A stretch of DNA of 64,000 nt from Oscillospiraceae bacterium (GTDB taxonomy: Bacteria > Bacillota > Clostridia > Oscillospirales > Oscillospiraceae): positions 46,925 through 110,924 of the forward strand of contig CACWIS010000012.1 in assembly GCA_902761055.1 (NCBI GenBank), written 5' to 3'. A model generated the notes under the pieces. That model worked only from the letters and a program-made list of their open reading frames with translations. It was not told the origin of the DNA and did not search any database. This document shows positions 21,033 through 26,656 of the stretch, piece by piece. A program made the translations under genes and the position numbers. Each line of letters opens with the position of its first letter. Within the stretch, counting starts at the first letter, position 1.

Positions 21033-21446
21033 ATGAAGATCAACATGAGCAAGAAGACCATCGAACTGACCAAGGCCGAGATGAAGGAAGCAAGCGTGTT
21101 TGGCAACGAAGCGTATGACAAGCTTCAGATCGTCCGCCGTGACTACCCCGATTTCAGAGTCGTCGAGATCAAGAACAAGAAAAATACCTCCGATTTTGCC
21201 AACCTGAAAATGGAGACGATTAAGGATTATGTTCTGAAGCATGGTACCGATGAGCAGAAGGCCAACTTCGCGCTTATCAGCAAGCGCACCGTCGGTGAGG
21301 ACGGCGAGTACTGCGAACCGCAGCCCTTCTTTCAGATCAAGGCGTGGTTCCTCAATGAGTTTCCTGAGATCAAGGAGTCGCGCAAGGACTACCGCAAAAA
21401 GGTTATCAGCATCTACGAAGCCGCAGCCGCCAAGAGCGTCGCGTGA
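21033..21446 (+). CDS. Element protein of unknown function, tandem paralog A
   Basis: A 137-residue protein without a family I recognise. Charged, no signal peptide or membrane helix. It shares a pattern with the next gene: FGNEAYDKLQIVRRDYPDFRV is like VGSKEYEQLQACRKDYPNYSV, then basic residues with KN, and near the end FFQIKAWFLNEFPEI is like YPTIKKWFLNTYPEV. The start ATG at 21033 has AAAGGATTTACC. The gene ends in TGA. Codon use is near host values for this gene (GC-richer than the rest of the element). It probably arose by tandem duplication; a role in DNA binding is only a guess from the charge. Confidence 0.6.
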   Translation: MKINMSKKTIELTKAEMKEASVFGNEAYDKLQIVRRDYPDFRVVEIKNKKNTSDFANLKMETIKDYVLKHGTDEQKANFALISKRTVGEDGEYCEPQPFFQIKAWFLNEFPEIKESRKDYRKKVISIYEAAAAKSVA

Positions 21447-21463
21447 GAAAGGAGAAAAGAAAA

Positions 21464-21865
21464 ATGACAAACTACGCCAAGATCAACCATGCTGACAGAA
21501 CCATCGTGATGGATCGCGCCTTTGCGAAGAATGCGCAGATCGTCGGATCGAAAGAATATGAGCAGCTTCAGGCTTGCCGCAAGGATTATCCCAACTACTC
21601 TGTGGTTCAGCGCAAGATCAAGCGCAACGCAGCAAAAGAGTGCTATCGCGGATTGACCTATGTGTACATGGAAGAATACATTGCTTCCCATGAACACGCC
21701 GCGATCTTCCGCAGAAAGTATGATGAACTGAGACTTCTCGCGGAATGCCACTCCATCCGTTATCCCACGATCAAGAAATGGTTTCTGAACACCTATCCCG
21801 AAGTTGCAAGGTTTGGTATGGAAAACCTCGATGTTCGTGAAGTCCCGCTCACTGATGCAGCATAA
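21464..21865 (+). CDS. Element protein of unknown function, tandem paralog B
   Basis: A 133-residue paralog of the preceding gene. Conserved positions include EYEQLQACRKDYPNYSVV and IKKWFLNTYPEV; the two genes differ most in the middle. ATG at 21464 (MTNYAKINHAD) is chosen over an in-frame start 21 bases earlier because GAAAGGAGAAAAGAAAA precedes it. It ends in TAA, and a terminator follows at 21894. The pair forms a two-gene transcription unit. Confidence 0.6.
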   Translation: MTNYAKINHADRTIVMDRAFAKNAQIVGSKEYEQLQACRKDYPNYSVVQRKIKRNAAKECYRGLTYVYMEEYIASHEHAAIFRRKYDELRLLAECHSIRYPTIKKWFLNTYPEVARFGMENLDVREVPLTDAA

Positions 21866-21893
21866 AGGAGAAAAAATTGAATAATGCACGAAG

Positions 21894-21923
21894 TCCCTCT
21901 ATGAGAATTCATAGAGGGATTTT
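21894..21923 (+). terminator. Terminator after the paralog pair
   Basis: TCCCTCTATGA (21894-21904) pairs with TCATAGAGGGA (21909-21919), then TTTTC. It separates the paralogs from the TAG-containing operon. Confidence 0.85.
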
Positions 21924-21966
21924 CATTTGCGCTTTTCCAAAATCGGATTTCAGAAACCGTGAAAAT

Positions 21967-21995
21967 TTGATAAAATCTGAATTTTATGGTATAAT
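21967..21995 (+). promoter_or_regulatory. Consensus promoter of the TAG-containing operon
   Basis: TTGATA (21967-21972), 17 bases, TATAAT (21990-21995). The first gene starts 44 bases downstream with AAAGGAGG, so the operon has all signs of being expressed. Confidence 0.82.
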
Positions 21996-22038
21996 ATAAT
22001 TAGAAAATGAGGGGAAAACGCAAAAAAGGAGGCACAAA

Positions 22039-22575
22039 ATGTATTCATATCCAAACTAGAATTTTATCTAGATCCACAAGCAATCCTACTCACGCGATTT
22101 CTTACAGATTGGAATTAGCGAATGGCAGAGAGCATGCAAAGAATTAACTCCATCTGCATTCAAGGTATATCTGTATCTTGCTAGTAATAAAGACAATTTT
22201 AGAATGGCATTGAGCAAGCAAGATATCAAAGATAAATTAGGGATTTCATTCACGCGTTTCTATGAAGCAATCATGCTTTTAAGGCGAATGCACTATATCT
22301 GTTGCAGTGGCAGCAATCAGTTTCATTTCTTTTTATCTCCAAATCCCGTTTTTGAAAAAGAGTATGGAATTGCGGATTGGGAATCTCCAAATTTGGAAAA
22401 CAATAATCCAAAATCCGAAGAGGAATTCCCAAAAACGGAACAAATTTTCCCGAAAATGAGTATAGAAATAGATAATATAGATAATATAGATATAAAAAAT
22501 ATAAATAAACCAAAACAAACCTTTGCAAATAATACAGCATGGAATGATAACATGGCAAAGGAACTAGGTTTTTAA
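22039..22575 (+). CDS. Replication-initiator-like HTH protein with two in-frame TAG codons
   Basis: A 178-codon gene that starts at ATG 22039 after AAAAAGGAGGCACAAA. Codons 7 and 11 (22057-22059, 22069-22071) are TAG; otherwise the frame is open to TAA at 22573-22575. With TAG as Gln it begins MYSYPNQNFIQIHKQSY. Residues 30-80 resemble the winged-helix part of plasmid/phage replication proteins (ISEWQRACKELTPSAFKVYL, LSKQDIKDKLGISFTRFYEA). The C-terminal third is low-complexity (EIDNIDNIDIKNIN). The only later start (ATG 22204) has no ribosome site, which supports the upstream start. First gene of the recoded operon. Confidence 0.72.
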
Positions 22576-22583
22576 GGAGAATT

Positions 22584-23063
22584 ATGTGTTTTGAAAAAGA
22601 ATTATAGAAATACATATCTTCCCTAAATTGGGAAGAGCGCAAAAGCGCGAACCAAATTCTGAATGATTATCTGAAACAAGGCAAAAACTTGCGTTTCACT
22701 TACTATGCGTTTCGCCAACTCAAAGGCCGCAGCGTCTTAAAATATCGTTTTCTTATGTTCAACAAATCGTTTTAGGATGAGATTCGAATTCAATACTTGC
22801 AGAGCATAGCAGAAGATCTCGATAATATTCTCTTCAATGGCTTGGCCTCAGAAGAGGATCTGCGCGTTATCCAAAAATGGATTGATGTTGATGCGTACAA
22901 TCGCGTCGAACGCACCTTAATAAAGATAAATTGGGGAAACCATGAGAATTATCGTTCTGCTCTTTTGCATTACTTGTTTCGGCTTTTGGAAAATATGAAA
23001 GACATTGATGTTAATGCGATAGACAACTTGATAAACACTATTATTGAGAAGGAGGGAAACTAA
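22584..23063 (+). CDS. Element protein with two in-frame TAG codons
   Basis: A 159-codon gene starting at ATG 22584 (AAGGAGAATT upstream) and ending at TAA 23061-23063. TAG lies at 22605-22607 and 22773-22775. With Gln it reads MCFEKELQKYISSLNWEERK and later FNKSFQDEIRIQYLQS, both natural-looking. No known domain; charged, helical, rich in Leu and Ile. It starts 8 bases after the previous stop, and its TAA overlaps the ATG of the next gene (TAATG). A reader using the standard code would see only the 88-codon piece from TTG 22797. Confidence 0.7.
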
Positions 23064-23323
23064 TGAATTCCACAATACAAAAAAAGTGCTGTTCCTTTTA
23101 CGACAATTACATTCTCCCGCAGTTTCGCGCCGAATGGGAACAGCGCGAGGAATGCGCCTAGCTTTTAGAAGCCTTTCTAGGAGAAGAAGGGATTACTTAT
23201 GAAGAGTTCTTCGATAATATCCAATCTTACTCTCTAGGATATGGTCTGCAGCTTCTAAGTGAAATAAACGATATGATCCCTTTTTTAGATCCAATCATGG
23301 ATTTCGATGATGCAGACATGTAA
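23063..23323 (+). CDS. Small element protein with one in-frame TAG codon
   Basis: An 86-codon gene that starts at ATG 23063, overlapping the previous TAA, with GAAGGAGGG as ribosome site. TAG at 23159-23161 is the only in-frame stop before TAA 23321-23323. It is acidic in its second half (EEGITYEEFFDNIQSYS, PIMDFDDADM) and begins MNSTIQKKCCSFYDNY. No family recognised. With TAG as Gln the joint reads EECAQLLEAFLG. Confidence 0.68.
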
Positions 23324-23342
23324 AAATGATTTCGGAAAACCA

Positions 23343-23423
23343 ATGTCTCAGGCGCGCGCCCTCAAAATAACCACTCGAAGCCAAATCCCGCAAATATCCC
23401 CCCATGGAGGTCAAAAGAAATGA
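23343..23423 (+). CDS. Possible 26-codon coupled ORF
   Basis: ATG 23343 to TGA 23421-23423, overlapping the next gene start (ATGA). The peptide begins MSQARALKITTRSQ. The ribosome site is weak, so this may be chance. Confidence 0.25.
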   Translation: MSQARALKITTRSQIPQISPHGGQKK

Positions 23424-23752
23424 AATACATTGATAATCCGTCAGGCAATTTGCTTTCCCATTGCGGCACATAGGACGGACACGGCGGCCATGCAGCAGAA
23501 CACCGCGAAGAAATGCGGCAGATCGCGCAAGAAGAAATTGCAAAGATTATTCCGCAAATACAGCAAGACGCATATGCGCAAGCCGTAAATGCACTTCTGC
23601 AAGCTTTGTAGGTAGATGTGACTACAGTTGTCGATATTGCTTTAGAAACGGGCGAAAACATCTTTCATGATGCGAGAACAAAGCACGTTATAATGAAAAG
23701 CATATTCGAGACAATAAAACAAAACTTGTAGACAGAATACACCATCAAATGA
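23420..23752 (+). CDS. Element protein with three in-frame TAG codons
   Basis: A 110-codon gene from ATG 23420 (TGGAGG nine bases upstream) to TGA 23750-23752. TAG occurs at 23471-23473, 23609-23611 and 23729-23731; no TAA or TGA occurs before the end. With Gln the joints read HCGTQDGHGG, ALLQALQVDVTTVVD and KQNLQTEYTIK. The middle (REEMRQIAQEEIAKIIPQIQ) is a long helix and may be a coiled coil. No known family. It ends the operon and is followed by about 70 bases, then a terminator. Confidence 0.7.
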
Positions 23753-23824
23753 AAGGCTTTTTCAATACATCTTTGTTGTATTGTTTATATCTTAAAGTCG
23801 ATAAAGTGATGTTGTCACTCAAGC

Positions 23825-23865
23825 AAAAAGAAGAGAAAGAGTTTTGCTCTTTCTCTTCTCTTTTT
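23825..23865. terminator. Bidirectional terminator
   Basis: AGAAGAGAAAGAG (23829-23841) pairs with CTCTTTCTCTTCT (23847-23859), with A-run and T-run flanks. It stops the TAG-containing operon and the converging XRE gene. Confidence 0.9.
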
Positions 23866-24082
23866 ATATCCGTTCGCCCGTTTCCAAGTCAGTAAAGCAG
23901 ACTTCTACAGAACAACCAAGCGCAGACGCAATCTTGTTTATTTCCGCGATCGTGAAATTATCTCGTTTCATCTTGTTTGAGAGATTCTGTCTTGATTGTT
24001 CTGTCAGATCAGCGATCTCCCCCATTGTCTTCCCTTTGCGTTTTGCGATTATACGAATCTTTTCACTTGCCGAAATATCCAT
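23864..24082 (-). CDS. XRE-family repressor
   Basis: A 72-residue helix-turn-helix protein (MDISASEKIRIIAKRKGKTM, then GEIADLTEQSRQNLSNKM). ATG at 24082 follows AAAGAGGTGATTGTT; an in-frame start 60 bases upstream lacks a site. It is the size and type of phage and mobile-element Cro/C1-like repressors. It faces the terminator of the TAG operon on one side and the 24170 promoter on the other, so it probably represses the genes that start at 24252, binding the palindrome in that promoter. Confidence 0.85.
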   Translation of the reverse strand: MDISASEKIRIIAKRKGKTMGEIADLTEQSRQNLSNKMKRDNFTIAEINKIASALGCSVEVCFTDLETGERI

Positions 24083-24169
24083 AACAATCACCTCTTTATG
24101 ATAATACATTGAAAAGTTGATTCTGTCAAATATTATTTTCATTTTTCACGAAGAAATGTAAAATAATGC

Positions 24170-24198
24170 TTGACATTGTACACTTTTTAGTGTAAAAT
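24170..24198 (+). promoter_or_regulatory. Promoter with an operator palindrome in the spacer
   Basis: TTGACA (24170-24175), 17 bases, TAAAAT (24193-24198). TACACT-TTTT-AGTGTA (24179-24194) is a perfect inverted repeat that covers the spacer and touches the -10 box. This is a typical repressor arrangement next to a divergent XRE gene. Confidence 0.8.
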
Positions 24199-24251
24199 AG
24201 GAACTGTAAAGAGGGGTTAACGAACCCCCAAATATGAAAGGAGACTTGCAA

Positions 24252-24527
24252 ATGTCAATCAACGATCTTGAAAGGCGCATCGAGAAGATGCAGGAATGGG
24301 AAGCACTTGCCGAAGAAGCAAGCGCAGAAGCCGAAGCAATCCGCGACGAGATCAAAACCGAAATGCTTGCGCGTGACACTGAGGAGCTTGCGGCAGGACG
24401 CTATATCATCCGTTGGACTTCCGTCCTCAGCAATAGGTTTGATACCTCAGCTTTCAAAAAGCAGTACAACGATCTGTACAAGGCCTTTACAAAGCAGGTT
24501 GCTTCCAAGAGGTTCAGCGTCGCATGA
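24252..24527 (+). CDS. Small coiled-coil element protein
   Basis: A 91-residue protein with a coiled-coil N-terminal half (INDLERRIEKMQEWEALA, then AEAEAIRDEIK) and a C-terminal basic part ending KQVASKRFSVA. This layout is common for small phage-type proteins near recombination genes. ATG 24252 is chosen because AAAGGAGACTTGCAA precedes it (another ATG lies at 24234). First gene after the XRE-controlled promoter. Function unknown. Confidence 0.65.
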   Translation: MSINDLERRIEKMQEWEALAEEASAEAEAIRDEIKTEMLARDTEELAAGRYIIRWTSVLSNRFDTSAFKKQYNDLYKAFTKQVASKRFSVA

Positions 24528-24535
24528 AGAAAGGC

Positions 24536-24572
24536 CACTTGTCTGAACGCCGACCAAAGCCACAGACAAGTG
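24536..24572 (+). other. Hairpin between genes (10-bp arms)
   Basis: CACTTGTCTG (24536-24545) and CAGACAAGTG (24563-24572), perfect, 17-base loop. No T-run. Confidence 0.6.
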
Positions 24573-24592
24573 ACCTCTACCCAAACCAAGAC

Positions 24593-24626
24593 GGAAAGGG
24601 CAAGAACATTATAACTTGCCCTTTCC
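24593..24626 (+). other. Hairpin between genes (12-bp arms)
   Basis: GGAAAGGGCAAG (24593-24604) and CTTGCCCTTTCC (24615-24626), perfect, 10-base loop. No T-run; it lies just upstream of the SprT-like gene and could stabilise mRNA or hide its ribosome site. Confidence 0.6.
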
Positions 24627-24650
24627 AAAAAGGAAAGGACATTTTGAATT

Positions 24651-25301
24651 ATGAAAGAACTGACAAGTTATAATCGCGTTGCAGGATATCTGAACAAGGT
24701 TTTCGATCTGCTCAATCAAGAGTTTTTTGAAAGTGAACTTTCAAGGCCAACGATCACCATTCAAAGCACGCCGAAAGCATACGGTCATTTTTCCTTGCGC
24801 GACGATGCGTGGATTTCCAAAAACGGGAAAACGCATGAGATCAATATCGGCGCAGGAACGCTTGCAAGGCCAATCGAAAATGTATGCGCAACGCTTCTTC
24901 ATGAAATGTGCCATTACTATGACTACATAAACGGCATTCAAGATTGCAGCAGAGGCAATACCTATCACAACAAACGCTTTAAGGCCACCGCCGAAGCTCA
25001 TGGATTGATCGCAAATTATAGCGAACGATATGGATGGAGTCATACAGAGCCAAGCGACGAGCTTCTTGATTTTGTTCTGATTAACGGCCTTTCTGATATC
25101 CTTATCAATCGCAATGAATTCAGCGGCTTTGCTATAGGTGGAACGGGAACACACAGCGGAACGCAGATCACCACCACAACGCGCAAGCCAAGCAGCAGCC
25201 GCAAGTACATCTGCCCTTGCTGCGGAATGATCGTAAGAGCAACGAGGATCGTCAACATTGCTTGTCTTGATTGCGATCAGCAAATGGTTCTCGCGCCGTA
25301 G
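24651..25301 (+). CDS. SprT-like zinc metalloprotein
   Basis: A 216-residue SprT-like protein. The HExxH zinc motif is LLHEMCHYYD near residue 84, with a downstream ligand region (HNKRFKATAEAHGL). The C-terminus has a zinc ribbon (YICPCCGMIVRATRI then CLDCDQQM). SprT-like proteases cleave DNA-protein crosslinks in eukaryotes (SPRTN); prokaryotic roles are unclear. It ends in TAG (25299-25301), followed by TTC GTA TAA, so read-through would add only three residues. This is the only element gene whose first stop is TAG. Confidence 0.8.
   Translation: MKELTSYNRVAGYLNKVFDLLNQEFFESELSRPTITIQSTPKAYGHFSLRDDAWISKNGKTHEINIGAGTLARPIENVCATLLHEMCHYYDYINGIQDCSRGNTYHNKRFKATAEAHGLIANYSERYGWSHTEPSDELLDFVLINGLSDILINRNEFSGFAIGGTGTHSGTQITTTTRKPSSSRKYICPCCGMIVRATRIVNIACLDCDQQMVLAP
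24727..24744. promoter_or_regulatory. Palindromic site TTGAAAG-N4-CTTTCAA (site 2)
   Basis: TTGAAAG-TGAA-CTTTCAA inside the SprT-like gene. Same arms as site 1. It could be chance because it is in coding sequence. Confidence 0.3.
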
Positions 25302-25343
25302 TTCGTATAAGTCAAGAAAAACGAACAGCAAAAGCAAGTGAAA

Positions 25344-25389
25344 CTGCGGAAAAGTTCGAGAGCATCACAGAACGCGAACTTTTCCGCAG
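25344..25389 (+). other. Long hairpin upstream of the small recombinase gene
   Basis: CTGCGGAAAAGTTCG (25344-25358) and CGAACTTTTCCGCAG (25375-25389) form a perfect 15-bp stem with a 16-base loop. There is no T-run. It is 25 bases before the recombinase start. Confidence 0.7.
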
Positions 25390-25414
25390 AACAAATACGA
25401 ACTAGGAGAATATC

Positions 25415-25978
25415 ATGAACAAGAAAACAACTGCTTTAACAACTGAACAATTTAAAGAAATAATCACGACTATGAAAGAAGGAGCTTCGAACTTCCGTCC
25501 TAATGAGCGCATCGCAACTGCGCTTGTCTTGGAAGGTAATTTGGGATTAAGGATTAGCGACATTGTTCATCTTCGTCTTGCAGATATCATTAATGATGGT
25601 GGTCGCTATCGACTATCAATCATCGAGCAGAAAACAGGCAAACAACGCATATTTACTGTTCCACTTGTTATCCAACAGTATATAGAAAACTATTGTCTTC
25701 GCAATGACATTGGACGCAATGAGATCATCTTTCCCATAACCACAAGAGAAGTACAAAAAGTCCTTGCGCGCGTTTGTGACTATTTGGGTTATGAAGGCAT
25801 CAGCACTCACAGTTTCCGAAAATGGTACGCAACGGAGATCTACCGCAACAATGGTTATGACATTGCTCTTGTACAAAGATTGTTGCAGCATAGCAGCGCA
25901 GCCGTGACGCAGCGGTATATTGGAATCGAGCCTCAAAGGATTGAGAAAGCGATTGAAGGCCATGTTGAGCTGATATGA
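25415..25978 (+). CDS. Small tyrosine recombinase (FimB/E size)
   Basis: A 187-residue tyrosine recombinase consisting almost only of the catalytic domain. The catalytic set is visible: Arg in GLRISDIVHLRLADI, Lys in EQKTGKQR, HxxR in THSFRKWYATEIY, His in LLQHSSAAV and Tyr in TQRYIGIEP. FimB/FimE-type inversion enzymes and some small integrases have this size. ATG at 25415 follows CTAGGAGAATATC. A perfect 15-bp inverted repeat lies just upstream. Whether it inverts a segment, resolves dimers or helps the main integrase is not shown. Confidence 0.85.
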   Translation: MNKKTTALTTEQFKEIITTMKEGASNFRPNERIATALVLEGNLGLRISDIVHLRLADIINDGGRYRLSIIEQKTGKQRIFTVPLVIQQYIENYCLRNDIGRNEIIFPITTREVQKVLARVCDYLGYEGISTHSFRKWYATEIYRNNGYDIALVQRLLQHSSAAVTQRYIGIEPQRIEKAIEGHVELI

Positions 25979-25983
25979 AAGGC

Positions 25984-26010
25984 GAGAGGGAAAACCCTCT
26001 CACTTTTCTT
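25984..26010. terminator. Terminator between converging genes
   Basis: GAGAGGG-AAAA-CCCTCTC (25984-26001), followed by ACTTTTCTT on the plus strand. Confidence 0.65.
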
Positions 26011-26012
26011 CG

Positions 26013-26591
26013 CTACTTAACTCTTTCGTATTGATAATTCCCTGAAATATTGTTATTAAAATATCTTCCACAGGATTCTGAGTTTAATAATTCAACAAAA
26101 ACATATTTAGGTATATCGTAGTATACATATGTTCCTGATGATTTGAACTCTACTACCAATATTTTATTGCTTTCATCATATCCGATTCTTGAAATGTTTG
26201 ATGACTTGACAACATGAAATTGGAGTGGATGATCAGTATATTCATATACCCCAACCACTCTTCTTTTGCTCTTCTCCTGAAAAACAGTTTGACTTTTTGA
26301 GATTTCTGCCTTTTGGGGATCGGTTGGTTTTCTTTCAGCATTATGGAAGTTTTGATGGGTGTTTGACCTTTCAGATAGCCGTTTTTCTCCCATCCTTACT
26401 GCTTCTCGCCCAGCAAAAAACATCATAATTCCTGGCGCGCCGATTACAATCCCTAAGAGCAGTCCTTCTAAGCCGTAAAACACCATACTAATGGCAGCTA
26501 AGCATGCTATTACAATTCCTGATACTTCAAGTATTTTCCCACTAGTAATATCTTCTTGAGGACTAGTGTTTCTATGTGGCACGTTACTCAT
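26013..26591 (-). CDS. Membrane protein with KTSC domain
   Basis: A 192-residue protein. Two hydrophobic segments near residues 22-60 (SGIVIACLAAISMVFYG, LLLGIVIGAPGIMMFF) anchor it. The last 60 residues fit the KTSC domain (SSNISRIGYDESNKILVVEF, TYVYYDIPKYVFVELLN), a small fold found in mobile elements and in some RNA- or nucleotide-binding proteins. ATG at 26591 follows AAGAGGATAATT. It is on the opposite strand from the recombinase and downstream of the zinc-ribbon nuclease, so the two may form one unit. Function unknown. Confidence 0.7.
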   Translation of the reverse strand: MSNVPHRNTSPQEDITSGKILEVSGIVIACLAAISMVFYGLEGLLLGIVIGAPGIMMFFAGREAVRMGEKRLSERSNTHQNFHNAERKPTDPQKAEISKSQTVFQEKSKRRVVGVYEYTDHPLQFHVVKSSNISRIGYDESNKILVVEFKSSGTYVYYDIPKYVFVELLNSESCGRYFNNNISGNYQYERVK

Positions 26592-26656
26592 AATTATCCT
26601 CTTAAAATATGAAAAAACGCCTTTCTACAGAATCTTTCATAAGTATTACATCTTCT

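Noticed and set aside
22204-22575. A standard-code gene starting at ATG 22204
   Set aside because: It has no ribosome site, and the same frame continues upstream to an ATG with a perfect AAAGGAGG site. The longer TAG-containing gene is preferred.
22039-23752. Simple decay of the four genes by nonsense mutations
   Set aside because: All eight in-frame stops are TAG, the frames are otherwise intact, and the promoter and ribosome sites are in good state. Decay would also give TAA, TGA and frameshifts.
24536-25389. CRISPR array
   Set aside because: The hairpins differ in sequence and spacing; there are no repeated units with spacers and no Cas genes.
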